Shown piece by piece: positions 32,155 to 44,761 of a stretch of DNA of 64,000 nt. This DNA is from Acholoe squamosa (taxonomy: Eukaryota > Annelida > Polychaeta > Phyllodocida > Polynoidae). The position numbers and the translations under genes are program-made. Positions within the stretch are counted from its first letter, which is position 1, and each line of letters begins with the position of its first letter. The stretch lies in assembly GCA_949317995.1 (NCBI GenBank), contig OX439036.1, positions 4,457,207 to 4,521,206 on the forward strand. The letters run 5' to 3'. The notes beneath the pieces were generated by a model, which saw only the letters and a program-made list of their open reading frames with translations, did not search any database and had not been told where the DNA came from.

Positions 32155-33085
32155 AATGTACAATTTATACAATTTTTACCTTATTTTGGAGTTATATACT
32201 GTTTGTAAGAGGATTTGAAGTGATGGGGAGTGCTTCAAATGCAATTTTTGTGGTAGAGCTTTGTCAGTATAAACAATTTTCTCCTGGGTATAAGTACATT
32301 TCTGAGTTTCTATATCTTACCATACCTGAGCTTATTTGCTTATGTAACATCAATTTTGGGTACAATTTTCCATTTTTATGTACAACATACAATTTGGCAA
32401 ATAGTGTGCAATTTTGGCATTCCATGTTCAATTTAGCGTACAAATTGAACATAAATGACAATTTTAGTGTGCAAATTTACAATTTCGCGTGTAATTGCGT
32501 TCAATTGACAATTTCAGTATGCAAATATATAATTTTTGCGTACATTTGGCAATTTTAGTGTGCAAATATATAATTTCGCATACCTTTGGCAATTTTAGTG
32601 TGCAAATATATAATTTCGCGTGCATTTGGCAATTTTAGTGTACAAATATATAATTTCGCGTACATTTGGCAATTTTAGTGTGCAAATATATAATTTCGTG
32701 TACATTTGGCAATCTTTGGTATGCAAGTATATAATTTTGCGTACATTTGACAGTTTTAGTATGCCAATATATAATTTTGCGTTCAATTGATAGTTTCTGT
32801 ATGTACATATATAATTTTGCGTACAGCTTGGATACACATAGAAATGTTGATTTCTAAAAAAAAAAATCTGATTTCAGTGTATGAATTGGGTACAGACATA
32901 CAGTATAATGTGCAACATACAATTCAAGTGTGTAAATTGGGTACAAACTTACAATCTAGTGTGCAAACATACAATTTTTGTGTGCAAATTGGGTACAAGC
33001 GTACAATCTGGTGTGCAAACATACAATTTTAGTGTGCAAATTGGGTACCAGCGTACAATCTGGTTTACACTCTACAATTTTTGGG
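32155..33085. repeat. nested arrays of TACAATTT-type words
   Basis: From 32480 to 32830 a unit of about 40 bp (ACATTTGGCAATTTTAGTGT then GCAAATATATAATTTCGCGT) repeats about eight times. From 32880 to 33085 a different unit of about 52 bp (GTGTGCAAACATACAATTTT, GTGTGCAAATTGGGTACAA, GCGTACAATCTG) repeats three to four times. Looser copies of the same words precede (32155-32480). Open frames on either strand arise because the units have few stops. Confidence 0.88.
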
Positions 33086-35168
33086 ATTTGAGACAAATTT
33101 TTCCGAGGACCGGAAAAACAAAGTACTTCATGTACAATAGGCTTGTTTGTCTCTGAGTTACTCTTTGATTTCGCTATATGGGTGTATTAATTGGCAATTT
33201 CGGCAGTGGGCCGCTGCTTAATTGACTTTTCCCTAGCCTTCTTGAGTATGTGTCCCTGAAAGAGATTATTTGGTGAGTATCTTAAGTAAACATTTTTCAT
33301 GTCAACAATTTTCCTCAACATTTTTTTTTTTTTTCATTCATTTTTCCAACAATTTTCTTGGATGCCTAAAGTGTGTTACTTTAAGTAAACCTTAGTATAG
33401 TATACAAGTGCTAGTGGGTACAAAAACTGTCTTAGTTATCTACCTGCATTCATGTATATTTGTGTTGGATTTGTACAATTTACAATTTTTAAATTGCAAT
33501 TTCGCAATTTTGCGCGTATATGCGCGCATTAATCATCGATTTTGTGAGAATACCATAGATTTTCATATTATACATCAACAAGTGGCTGTGTATATTTTCT
33601 AAAAAAAATTTTTTTCTAATACTTTGATAATTTCATTGACAGTGGAGGTGTGTCAGGAGTGAGATGTGAGTCTCCTCCCTGATGTGCTCATGCAGTGGTG
33701 GCAAGTTCACCACTCAGTACTTACACTCACACAGTGGTAAGAGGCACGCCGTGATAAGCGAGTAGTTAAGAGTTGCTCAAACCCTACTTGAGCTGCTCAC
33801 AAGTTCCCAGACACTGGGTGGCTTTGTGGTTGTCTACAGGAGGTGTTCAGGAGGCACTCAACCGCAGCCTACTCCCAGCTGGGTCTGCTAACAGTAGTAA
33901 CAAAGTAGTAAAAAGGGACTATCGAAACTACCCAGAATCTGTAAAAAAAGCTATACAGAGAGCCACCATATCAATAGTACGGTGCAGCAGTATTCTGTTT
34001 GATAAAATAAAGGTCCAGAATATTTTTTGTATAGTATATAAGCAAATGTCTATGACCAGGGAATAAATTTACATCATATTCACCTTGGTGAGGCTGTCCG
34101 TATTCAACAACGCAGTTTTGCATTTATGTCATGGTCTGGGGGGTTATTTTGCCTTTGAATTAAGAAAAACAGCTCAGATCTGTTCAAAATCCAAGATGGT
34201 GGACACCCATTGAATAAGGACACATTGTATTCAATGCCCCCTATTGAATACGGCGGTTTTAGTACTAATCTTTAGTGATGGTTGTATCAGCCATGACATA
34301 AAGCATTGTGCTTCAAAGACCTCTGAGAAAATAATGGTGAAAGCTTTGACTTCTGGAAATTTGTTGAAAGTGCAGGTGCACAGTAGGGTATTGGAGCATC
34401 TGACCCAGACAAACGCATGTATAGGTCACCAACCCTTAAATTAGGTACCACTGATCTGCAGCTGTGGGTAACCAGGCAATTCAACCATTTACTGTCTGTT
34501 AGTTAATTCTACAAACACAGCATTGGCAGGTGAATAATTGACCTGTCAAGTAGATCTCAATTCTCCCTAATAAGTCAGTTTCATGTATGTTCATGTATGT
34601 AAGAGGTGAGCTCTGGCTAGTTTGACTGATGTCAGCACCTATATAAGTGCTCCCCCTTGGTTAAAACAATTCTATGTAGTATTCCGCAGATACCTTACCG
34701 GGTAGCCATTGCCTAACCCATAGAATCATGCCATAGTGAGAATAGTGATATTCCTTTTAATTTACAGGTTTTTCGCAGAGAAAAATTGTTAGTTCCTCAC
34801 TGAAACATGTGGCTGATTGGGTATTTTGTTTGAATGTACTCTTTATGTAAGAGCCCTAGATTACCTCAGTTAAATGTACGTAGATACAACCCAGAAAGCA
34901 GCAGCAGCAGCCTTGTAAGACACTAAATGCACATCAATTCCTGCCTTCATATATAGGTCTACGATAGGTACAATGGGATTCATAACATAGCATCGGAATG
35001 TGGATGGGGAGGCTGGAAGGCTCTTAGACCAACTCTGGGTTCTCTTTGAATGCACTCCTTGTATTAGAGCTCCAAACAGCCTCTGCTAACTATGCAGAAA
35101 TACAGCCCCCAAGAAAGACGTGTGAGGTCAGTGAGAAACTAAATCCATACCACTTCTCACAAACACAC

Positions 35169-35173
<5 letters not shown>
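33086..35173. other. intergenic, no gene seen
   Basis: At 33465-33540 more AATTT/GCGCGTATATGCGCGC words echo the array just upstream. The plus frame at 33773-34066 (MLKPYLSCSQVPRHW...) is the longest here; I cannot assign it. No MITE was recognised. Confidence 0.4.

Positions 35174-35233
<60 letters not shown>
35174..35233. repeat. (TA)n microsatellite
   Basis: About 60 bp of uninterrupted AT dinucleotides. Confidence 0.98.
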
Positions 35234-35234
<1 letters not shown>

Positions 35235-36310
35235 CTCTGTGACAGGCAAAAGAGGCATTTGAAATGATGCAGTAGGAACTGACTGGAGAGGCTTAAAGGG
35301 AGTTCAGACCAAAACGATAACATGCAATAAATTAGAGCAACAATACCCGACTATTCTCCACATCGCTAGGCTATAGAGGAGTTACCCAAGCTATTCATGT
35401 ATCACTCGCCTATTGGCAATGCCTCGGGGATTGCTGTGCCACTGTGCGAGCCATTGATAGATTGACACCTGAACCTTAGCCGCAGGTTACATGTGCAGTG
35501 TATTGACTGTTTGCCTGACTCTGACAGACTGTGTAGTAACATAGCCTGAGTAATTGAACACATGAAGTGCAGGTATAGTTGAACATAGCCTGCTAGGAAT
35601 CAAGATCTACTGCCAGTGTTGAATGATAACCTTTGGTTGCTGATTTCATGTGTCCTTTACCCGTGTGTTTAGCTAGGCATCAGTAGATATGAAGCTAAAA
35701 CATCTTCTAAATAGGTGTTGAACAGTTAAGCTACATTTTAAAAACTGAGAGAGCCATTTACTTGCTGGATTTAAAAGTATAGTATCATTGCACAGCAAAA
35801 TTTAAATCTTGCACCTGGAGAAGCCCCCATGGCTCAGGCAACTAATGTTATTGTACATACCTCAATAGATGGGCTCTGTATATGGTGAATACTGTACCTC
35901 TCGGTCAAAAGTCAATAAAGACATTAATCTATACCATGGTAGTGGGTGGTCCTATTGGTGCAATGATTGCTGGAGGTTTTTGCCAGCACGTTATCACTGA
36001 TGAAAGCTACCAGATGGGTAACATCTGCCCCCGGAGAAGCGGGCAGTGAATAGTTGGCCCTGCTAGATGTGTATAAGACACAAATCTAAGATTTATTTTA
36101 ACATTTAGTATGGGGCATGACTTAGTAGTCTACATTTATACATGCCCCGGAACTAACAAGACTAGCTCGTCCCATTCACCCCGAGGCTCCATCTCAATGT
36201 GTACCAGTGACCGTTTCCCGTGTGGCGCATGTTGTTCCTAGTGGGTGAATGAACCATCTAATAACTACTGTGGTCTCTAACATATGCCATAGGCTACCAG
36301 ATGGGAGAGT
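35234..36310. other. intergenic, no gene seen
   Basis: No supported feature. Confidence 0.5.
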
Positions 36311-36440
36311 TAATCCTCTATGGGCAGCTAATGCAGGAGTACATCATGCCCATTAGCCGTCTTGATGTACCATTTAAGTACTGGCGATCACTCAAAAAGC
36401 CTTAATTGATGCATCACGCTGACCCTCTGAGCTGAGCATC
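36311..36440. mobile_element. relic of TTAA-type MITE
   Basis: GTTAATCCTCTATGGGCAGCT, AATGCAGGAGTACATCATGC and CCATTAGCCGTCTTGATG follow the left arm of the family. The core is degraded and the right end absent. Confidence 0.6.
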
Positions 36441-36536
36441 ATTGTCGGATTATCATGATTCAGAAATTAAGTCCATGTAATCTGATTAGAAGGACTGCAC
36501 CCATGCATCATGCAGCATTGAATGTAACACTCTCCA

Positions 36537-36538
<2 letters not shown>

Positions 36539-36597
<59 letters not shown>
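36539..36597. repeat. (TA)n microsatellite
   Basis: About 58 bp of TA dinucleotides. Confidence 0.98.
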
Positions 36598-36601
<4 letters not shown>

Positions 36602-38045
36602 AGGGTTTGATGTATTGATATGTACTATAGGCTGCCTGTAGTATAAGGTGTTATAGGACTAGCTGATACACTGTGTCATTGTTACCTGACCTCCCACCCT
36701 CCTTCAATACAATCTATTCACCCGCTACACACATGGTTCCCTTACTACCAGAAGCATCCCACTCTGCCCTCTGACACATTGTCCTCTTTTTCAAATTCGT
36801 CTTACTGCCACATCAACTTGCCCTACATCTACCATGTTTTCCTTAATCTGTCCTTTTCCCGAAATTCACCATTTCTCTCCTGCCCTTCTGCCTAACCAAA
36901 AATACTTTGTTTGCCACTGCATTTGTCTCCCTAACCCCCATCTCTCTCCCCCTCTCTATCTCGGTTTGTTTCTCTCTGTCTCTGTCTCTGTCTCTTGACC
37001 CCCCTCTCTTTTTCTCCTGTCTCTCACATCTCTTTCTGCCTTTTTATTCCTCTTCTCTACAGTTGCTTTCTTCATCATTAATTGGCTTCTTTCCTTTTCT
37101 CTCCTTGCACGCTCTGCCATTTCCCACCTTTCCCCGCTCACTATCCCTATACTGCAGCACTCCCTTTCTCTCTGCCCTCTCCATATCACCTCCCCTATCA
37201 CACAGCAACCCACCGCCCACAGCTCTCCTTAAGCCAACACATAGAAGGCTCCAACCTGTAATCGGACGAGTGAGCAAGGCACTGCCAGGGCGTCAGATGC
37301 ACACAGGTTGGCTTTCCACCCCCCTTAGCCCGCAGCTTCCCGCACCCTCCATACTCCTTCCCAAGTTTCCTATACTACTTCAGGTCTGCTATGAGACCAC
37401 ATGCTATGGTGCCTCTAAACTATGTTCAGTTTTGATGATTATTTAATGTTGGCTCGTTTAAGGGTGGGTATCTCAAGTAAATCCTTGTCTCAAATAAGTA
37501 CCAAGGATGGGTATTGATTTCAACCTGGATCACTACATCAGTAACGTGTGCCAGTCTCAAATATAGACCGGGCATGTAGGGGAACTGAAATTAGTAAGCG
37601 CCGGGACAGTGAAATGGGATAGGGTACTATAGGAGGCAGCGCTACCAAGTAATCCAACGGTACCTGATGCTGACCCTGAGAATAGTTGGACGTTGGCTTA
37701 AGACATAATGGATGACTGCAAGAAAGTTAATAGTTAGCAAGATGTGGCCCTTAAAGGATACACTTTTCTACCCCTCCTCCCCCTTCCCGCCCTACTACCC
37801 CCTGAGGACACATTTGGTGTGACCGGCTGATCTGCGCCTGATACCCGGCACTGGGGTGGTGGGGGGGGGGGAGGCGGGGAGGTGCCGGCCCCCTTCAGCG
37901 CTCTTAAGGCCGGGCAGGGTGAGATGGAGATAGTTATGGCGATCACATGGCTAGATAGGGTGCTGCATGTGAGAGTGTATAAGGTGACAAGGTATAAGTG
38001 CCACCATATTGTGCGATAACATCTGCTGAACTTTGTAACAATTTT
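36598..38045. other. intergenic with pyrimidine-rich tract
   Basis: From about 36700 to 37215 the plus strand is C+T rich with CTCTCTCCCCCTCTC and TCTGTCTCTGTCTC runs. The 179-residue plus frame (36907-37446) is mostly S, L, P and F from this composition, so I do not call it a gene. A poly-G run lies at 37860-37871. Confidence 0.5.
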
Positions 38046-38150
38046 AATGCCGCTGATGCAGGATTGCATCATGCCCGTTGGTCATCATGATACACCAATG
38101 ACGTGCTTGCCAGCACTTCATTGGTGCATCATGCAGACCCTAAGGGTGTG
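38046..38150. mobile_element. TTAA-type MITE, left half
   Basis: TTTTAATGCCGCTGATGCAG, GATTGCATCATGCCCGTTGG, TCATCATGATACACCAATGA and TTGCCAGCACTTCATTGGTG reproduce the left arm and core. Part of the core loop and the right arm are gone. Confidence 0.75.
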
Positions 38151-39150
38151 TGGCAACCCCCATAATATTGATATGAAGCCTGAATGCAGCTCTGGTTAGT
38201 TTATTTTACCCTTTACCATGTCACTAAGTGGATATAACAATCTTACAGTGCATTGGGCCTATAGGCTCACATGGAGGCCTAGCTGACAGCAGCTATCATG
38301 TGTCACAACACCAACACACTTAAAAGGACCTTTTCCTAGACCCAAAACGTCCTGCATCGAGAGAGGTCTGAAGGAGAAGTGCTTAAAGGAGGTTTAGGGG
38401 GAGCTGCTGTGGGTAAGGGGATAAATCCAATCCTAAATCCGCTAAGAAAACACCCACCTTCGACTCTGTCTCCACTCAAGTGAATACATACATAATTGTA
38501 CACATTTAGGGCAGGCGAGGGAGTTGTAGACTGGAATTGAAACAAATCTAGATGGGGCCTGGCTAGATGGGGAGGGGATAAGAGAGGATCTCTGCAGGCT
38601 AGAGGGATCTTAGCTAGATAGGAAGTCAGGGGGATGTGGAGTGGTGGGGAGAGAAAAGAATCTAGGACAGTTTTATGGATTCAGTATAAGAATAGGAGCA
38701 GCAACAAATAGACTATGCCAGACCCTTACTCTAGCAAGGGTGTGGCTTTTACACCTTCTTTTAGTATTGGACTATGGAAAGAGTGAAAAGCTTTTAATGC
38801 CCAAAGCATGGCACATAGCAAACTCAGGCTGCAGCTTATACACGGGGTGTGACACATACATGCAGTGTAGTTCAAAAGGACGCAGGTCAGATCTGCTTTT
38901 CTATTCAAAGAATGATGGTATGTCAATAAATCAGGGAAATTATATAAGCTTTATACAGTACCAACATAATTAGGTATTGTTTGAGGTGTCTGGATACCAT
39001 CCAAAATTATCTAGAAGTAAACTCATGGGGAACTGTCTCAAATACCCAGGAAACTGTGCAGGCAACTCCCATCTTATAAACATACAGTAAATCCTGCTGT
39101 ACAAGGCCTCAGTCTGGTGTCCTGGATTGCTGCTGGATGGATTGTGGTTC
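38151..39150. other. intergenic, no gene seen
   Basis: No coding frame or repeat supported. Confidence 0.5.
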
Positions 39151-39830
39151 ATTTGCCTCTAGTGTGTAATCTATATATGTAGGCTATCAGTGCTGTACGG
39201 GGGTATATGTATGGTCTGGGATTACGCCAGCCCTACTCATAAAAACTGAATGGTATATACTAGGGTAACTGGCTACCCTATGTAGGCAGCCATATTGATC
39301 CCCACACCCCTGTTTGTAGAGTATAAGGCAAGGTACACCCATTACATTAGATCCTGTTGGTTTGCAGCTGGGTGGATTGTTTTGTCATCTATCTCAAGTG
39401 TGTAATCTATATGTATAGGCTATCAGTGCCTTATGGGGGTATATGCATGGTCTGGGAAAACCCCAGCCCTCCTCACAAAATATCAATACTAAGGTAACAG
39501 GTTGCCCTTTGTAGTCAGCCATATTGACCCTTCTTCCCTCATATATGTAGGGTATAAGGCAGGGTATTTCTTGTACAGTAGATCCTGTAGGTTTGCTGGT
39601 TGGATGGATGGACGGTAGTTTATCTGTCTCTAGTGTGTAATCTATATATGTAGGATATCAGTGCTCTATGGGGGTATATGCATGGTCTGGGACAACCTCA
39701 CCCCTCCTCATCAGAAACTCAATGGTCTATAGTGCCCTTACTAGCTACACAATGTAGGCGGCCATCTTGTCCCCTCCCCACTCTGTATATACAGTATGAC
39801 TGTTTATACATGGCCTTGGTTATTCCTTCC
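39151..39830. repeat. tandem array, about 235 bp unit, three copies
   Basis: AGTGTGTAATCTATATATGT, AGGCTATCAGTGC, GGGGGTATATGCATGGTCTG, CAGCCATATTGA and GTTTGCAGCTGGGTGGATTG recur at about 39160, 39398 and 39632, with a weaker part copy before (39120). Confidence 0.88.
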
Positions 39831-40160
39831 CTCTTCGCAGAACCTGAATGGTAACACCTTAAATCGTGTACATGTATTAACCCTCATGTCTTTGTTCCCT
39901 TTACTACCATACAAGTAGGGCATCAGTAGTGTATGTGGTATATATAGACATAGCCCCTCCATTTTCACAACAACAAAAAAAGAGAAAAAAAAGGTGTACA
40001 CTAATTCAGCTCCACTTTAGTACAGGTAATGTGTAGCATTTATTTGGAACTTAGAAAAAGTTGTAAAAGGCAACAGATATCCATTTGGGGTTTTCAATGT
40101 TTCCTTCAATAGCACGACCACCATAGCAGTACACTGCAGCAGACCAACATGGCGGCCATA
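39831..40160. other. intergenic, no gene seen
   Basis: No supported feature. Confidence 0.5.
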
Positions 40161-40167
40161 GTCGCGG

Positions 40168-40182
40168 GGTTAACGAGCGTCC
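40168..40182 (+). promoter_or_regulatory. YY1-type motif
   Basis: The word AACATGGCGGCC (starting near 40147) matches the YY1 consensus. It opens a short frame, MAAIVAGLTSVQG, that stops after about 29 residues, and GGTAGGTACT near 40255 could be a splice donor. On its own this is weak support for a promoter or first exon. Coordinates are approximate. Confidence 0.2.
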
Positions 40183-40299
40183 AGGGGGCAGCATGGATTT
40201 CCCGATTTAAACACAAATTGTGCCCAGGATGAATGGCGGCAAACGGCCTCATCGGTAGGTACTGCTGACCCAGGTTAAGTGGGGACAGGGTGGAATGTG

Positions 40300-40900
40300 G
40301 GGGTAGGTGGGGGAATGGGACAGAAGGGGCAATAGGCATTTGGAGTGATAGAAAAGCTGCAAACAAGGCTATAGATTGAAATGCTGCTGATTCATCATGA
40401 TCAAGGCTTCTGTTAACGTTTTTGAAATGAAAGAAGCGATCGTCAAACCTCTGTGGATAGTATGCCCTGTACATATTTGTTCAGTGATACAGTATGTTCC
40501 ATCAGATCTCAATGGCTTTAGAATCAGCATAACTGAAGGACGGGTGGGGGAATGGGCATTTGGACTGTTAGAAAAGCTGTAAATAAGGCTTTGGATTGGA
40601 GGGCTACATATTTATGATCAGGCCTCCTGTTAGCAATTTGAAATAAACCTGGTATGACAATTCCTTATCGTGTTAAATCTCCAGTGATAGTTTGATACCC
40701 CTTTGTGTCAGTTCCACTGTAAAGTCGGATTGGGAGGGGGCAGGAGGGGGGAATGGTGACTTGGACTGGTAGATAATTTGAGAAAAATGCTTTGGAATGA
40801 AGTGCTAGGATTTCATGATGATCAGGGCTTGTGCCAACGTTGCAACAACAAAAACGCTATAAAAACTCCTTGATGCTGTGCCTTTGACGGTGATAGGGAC
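40300..40900. repeat. degenerate tandem array, three copies of about 220 bp
   Basis: GTGGGGGAATGGG, CATTTGGAGTGATAGAAAAG, TGATCAAGGCTTCTGTTA and CCTGTACATATTTGTTCAG recur in order at about 40308, 40548 and 40740 with drift (GGGAATGGGCATTTGGACTG; GGGAATGGTGACTTGGACTG). Confidence 0.75.
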
Positions 40901-41480
40901 TGCATGGTGTTTTATCATCCATGGCACTAAGACTCAGTACCACTAAGATGAACATTATTAATAGTCCTTGAACTGTGGTCTGACTGACCTGTTAATTAAG
41001 CTGAGCACAGGCGGGCCAAACAGGGACAGCCAACTGCGACTATCTGGACACAAGAGGTGCATCTTCAAGTCACACCGGCTTCAATTTCAGTTTGAATCAA
41101 AATTAAACGCTGGCACATCAACTTTTAGAAACCATTGTCTACGTTGATGTCTGGCTTTCTGCTCATTGTAATGGTACGGACTACAGAATCAACAGTGAAT
41201 GGAAGCTTTGCCTGGAGTGCCGTACCAGAGACTGTGAGGACATTGAGTTAAGTGGCTATAAGCATTGCTAAACTCCCATTTGTCTATGCCACTTACTGTA
41301 CAAAAATACTCCATAGAACCTTTTTACAAACATATAGATCGATAAGGCAAGTAAGAGGTACCTCTCGAAAAAGTTGTTGGACGATACTTAGGTAACTTAT
41401 TGATAATACAAAAAATATTTAGTGGCAGGTCAGCTATGCTCTTTGAAAGATAATTGTCTTGCAAAGCTTCTGATGTAAGG
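40901..41480. other. intergenic, no gene seen
   Basis: No supported feature. Confidence 0.5.
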
Positions 41481-41482
41481 TA

Positions 41483-41706
41483 CTACGACTACACACCACC
41501 ACTACGATTTGAGAATCGCAGGAATAGGCCAGGCTATCGTAGGTACAGCACTATGACTGCTCTGTACGATTAGCACTTATGCAGGTATTACATAGGGCTT
41601 GATAGATCAGTCGTACTGGTGCAGGCATTAGTACCCACTAAAGCATGATACTGTAATGGCCTTATTTTAAGGCCAGTCACTACGATTTGAAGTACAGCAG
41701 TCGTAG
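41483..41706. mobile_element. 224 bp MITE, CTACGACTGC termini, TA duplication
   Basis: Left CTACGACTACACACCACCAC and right AAGTACAGCAGTCGTAG are inverted at the tips, with TA at 41481-41482 and 41707-41708. Subterminal CACTACGATTTGA occurs in both halves. Related copies are at 4326 and, in part, about 20990 and 16384. Confidence 0.82.
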
Positions 41707-41708
41707 TA

Positions 41709-42085
41709 TGTTAAGAAATGGCCTCCTGAGCAATGTTATCAGAATTCCAGCAAAATTAAGAAAAAAGGAACTTTCTTCATGACAAGTCATCCTTTTGACT
41801 CACTTGGGCCTAAATTAAGATTAAATCAAGCTTTTAGACCACTTATGAGATAAGTGTGACAACAGTGTATTAGATGATTAAATAAACCCCAATTTTCAAC
41901 GATAGTGTCACATTCTCCTTGACCAAGTTGTGAACTTTCCCAACTCAAGTCCTGTTCAGTGGGTAGGGTTGCCATGATGCACTCGCTAGCACAGCATAGG
42001 TCCATCATGCCAAACAGATGAAAACATGTCTTGTCACCTTGTACCGACCCGGAATAAATTCTCTTCAATTGCACTCAATGAAAGG
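41709..42085. other. intergenic, no gene seen
   Basis: Starts with AAGAAATGGCCTCCTGAGCA, shared with the array at 22815. No gene. Confidence 0.5.
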
Positions 42086-42242
42086 GTTTACCCTTGGAAG
42101 TGGCAATTTAGTTGAGACTAACCCGCAGGGTCGGTGTGATCCTATGAAACAATGAAGTGCTGGTGACCAAAATCATCTTCGGTGCATTATGCCGACTAAT
42201 ATTCATGATGCACTAATGCAATACCAACCCTTAAAGGGTTAA
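42086..42242. mobile_element. TTAA-type MITE, eroded
   Basis: GTTTACCCTTGGAAGTGGC at the left, GAAGTGCTGGTGACC core (42154), and TGCAATACCAACCCTTAAAG then GGTTAA at the right. Confidence 0.7.
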
Positions 42243-42671
42243 CCACTGCAGGTGGCCATTTTGTTGACACTAACCGTGGCTACAGGTCTCTCTGGACTTC
42301 CTTAACGTGCCGTGTAAATGGCCAATTAGCGCCCAATGTCAGCTGTGTAATTGGTATTGGGACTGCGCAGGGGTAATGGCTTGGTCAGGGGGCAAGGGCA
42401 TGGTGACAATGGGAGTGGCTACCAACAAAATGTGTTGCCTTATCAACTAGAGAGAGAGAGAGTTTGGCGAAAATATATTCCTTGAACTTTATATACACTT
42501 TAAGCTACAAGACGTGCATCAGGATACCAAGATCTACTAAGACAACATCACTAAAGAAAGAAGAATTAGTTCTGTTTTCAACATCAAATACATACATGTT
42601 CAAGGTCACCATTGAATATTGGCACTTGAAGGTATGGGGATATATTTTTTCTAAACATAAAGATCCTCTTG
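42243..42671. other. intergenic, no gene seen
   Basis: Contains GGCCAATTAGCGCCCAATGT and GTGTAATTGG words at 42320-42356, but no clear function. Confidence 0.45.
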
Positions 42672-42870
42672 CACTGTAAAAATAACAGTGAAATCCTCGT
42701 TCAAAAGTTGCCACAGATCCATCATTATATCCATTGACATTTTCTGTACCACATTGTTTATTCTACAGCTTCATTGTAGAAACTGCAATGCTTTATACAA
42801 TGTAATAGTGGTGGTTCATTGTTCAGTTTTAGAAGGCTCCTTGGTACTTTCAAGAGTATTTTCTTTGAGT
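42672..42870 (+). mobile_element. CACTG-terminal MITE (copy 3 of 4)
   Basis: CACTGTAAAAATAACAGTG at the left, then AAAAGTTGCCACAGATCCAT, TGGTTCATTGTTCAGTTTTA and TCCTTGGTACTTTCAAGAG, matching the other copies. The right tip is lost, so the end is approximate. Confidence 0.75.
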
Positions 42871-43240
42871 ATTTTGAAACTAATTTCAGAGTATGTTTGA
42901 GTGCAAAGTTTCTATTGGATATTAGCAAAGCTGATAAATTCTCACTTTATATAAATTTTATGTGCAAAAATTCCACGCGGCTGGTTAGACACTGCAAAAC
43001 GCTATCCTTCTGCGCCTGTTTTCAACAAAGCTGTATGATACATCTACTCTGTTCTTCACATCCTAATGTTGCTTTGTGACACAACAAAAGATGGATAATA
43101 GAAAATGCTTAATGCAGATTGTATGTAATTTAATGCCATCCCTAGTTTTCATTTTATAAATGTGGTGGACCTCAGCAGAAACATGAAAGAGGACAGATTT
43201 TAAAACAGCTCTTTATTTTGTCTGTCTAATATTTCTGAGC
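42871..43240. other. intergenic, no gene seen
   Basis: No supported feature. Confidence 0.5.
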
Positions 43241-43242
<2 letters not shown>

Positions 43243-43293
<51 letters not shown>

Positions 43294-43302
43294 GGGGGGG
43301 AG
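43243..43302. repeat. (GA)n microsatellite
   Basis: About 42 bp of GA followed by GGGAGAGAGAGGGGGGGAG. Confidence 0.97.
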
Positions 43303-43947
43303 ATATACACCCGGGCAGAGAATGCCAAACAGAGATAGGGACAGACAGAAAAAGAAATCATCACTACATAGTACAGCTAACTCAGAATCTAAACATAAAT
43401 GACATTATTAGCTCCTTATTTATTGGACCGAGTAATATTCACTATATGCACAGAACTTATGTAGTAACTATAGCCCTGCCTAGGGTCAACTGTTGGTGTA
43501 TTGTATTACATCAAAGTGAGTCAATCCCCATCTAACCTAGCACTAATTCAAGGCATTTGCATATTTCAAGCACTGGTACTCATGTGAAATCCCCTAGTAT
43601 TATAACTCTAATATGATCCATTAGCCAAGAGTCCCTCTGGTGGTTTCCTGTACATGTCCCATAACCAAAGGTATTGATTACTCATAGGGACTAGAACAGT
43701 CTTTTTCCTGTATCCCATTAATCATGTTTTTAGTTCCAATAACATCTAGAGTCTAGGCAATGACCCTGTTTTTATAGTCAATTATAGAACCTTCAGAAAA
43801 AAAAAAAACAAAAAAAAACAACACCAAACCCTCTGGACTGGCCTTCGTCTCCAACCCCCTCCCCTGACTTCTTTACCTCTCCTGGGGCCTGTACTGTAGC
43901 AATTCAAGCCAATCCCTGTCCACCTTTTCTTACATTATTCTACATTA
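43303..43947. other. intergenic, no gene seen
   Basis: No gene. A-rich run at 43797-43820. Confidence 0.5.
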
Positions 43948-44133
43948 TTAACCCTTTAAAGGCCGCTTGTGCATTAATGCATCATGCCCTTTGGTTGTCA
44001 TGATGCACCAATGAAGTGCTTGGGAGACTGCTCGGCACACTTCATTAGAGCATCATGCCGACCCTAAGGGGTCAATACATATACCCCAGAGGGTGGGCAT
44101 GATGCTCCAATAAAGTGTTGATGAGACTGCTCT
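43948..44133. mobile_element. TTAA-type MITE with duplicated right part
   Basis: TTAACCCTTTAAAGGCCGCT, CATCATGCCCTTTGGTTGTC, CACCAATGAAGTGCTTGGGA, CACTTCATTAGAGCATCATG and CCGACCCTAAGGGGTCAA run in family order. A second GGGCATGATGCTCCAATAAA and GTGTTGATGAGACTGCTC follow at 44096. The right terminus is missing. Confidence 0.8.
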
Positions 44134-44645
44134 ATTACTCACTTTTTATCAGATTTCATGTTTTGAACTCGCGTAAAGACCAACAAGGCAACCGGAAAGA
44201 ATTTCTCAAAGGTTTAATTGAAAAATGCCCTACAGTTTCTTTCAATTTACTGGACTATAAATATACAAGGAAGATTGTGAATCCTCCAATATCACACCAT
44301 TTTTTTTTTCAATTGCAAGTTCTCGAGAAGTTTCCCAAGAATTACTTTGAATGGTCAACTATTCAGGCTCCTAATCTTAGATTTATTTATTCAAGGCCAA
44401 GGTTTCCTGCAATACTGCAGTGTACAGAGCGTGGTATTTGTAGCAGGCTGTTGGTGGTGTGTTCCCCTCCTTATACCCTATCTGCTCCTACCCAACACTC
44501 TACTCTATCCACCCTTCACCCACCCTCCAACACATCCATACATAAGCCCCTCACTCTAACCTTGTATTAAGTACGAGTGAGTGGCTCCCTTTGCCCTATA
44601 TATGTGTGTGTCTATAATACATCCTGCCCAATATGCCCCTCCACT
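44134..44645. other. intergenic, no gene seen
   Basis: A plus frame of 151 residues (44115-44570) starts inside the MITE. It has no motif I recognise and no promoter or splice support, so I do not call it. Confidence 0.4.
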
Positions 44646-44761
44646 GAGCACCTAAAGATACTGCCATACTATCTACCCCATATCTCCTAGTCCTATGGTG
44701 GTCGTTATGCAGATAGGTGTGGGTCCTGATGGTGAAATGACAGGTCTACATACAGTTATCT

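Noticed and set aside
33773..34066. 97-residue plus-strand frame
   Set aside because: Has a plausible amino-acid mix but no recognised domain, promoter or splice context.
35975..36050. CTGATGA word suggesting a hammerhead ribozyme
   Set aside because: The required GAAA element and three-way stems are not present around it.
36907..37446. 179-residue plus-strand frame
   Set aside because: Composition-driven S/L/P/F-rich translation of a pyrimidine tract, with other frames also open.
44115..44570. 151-residue plus-strand frame
   Set aside because: Starts inside a MITE, has no recognisable motif and no transcription signals.
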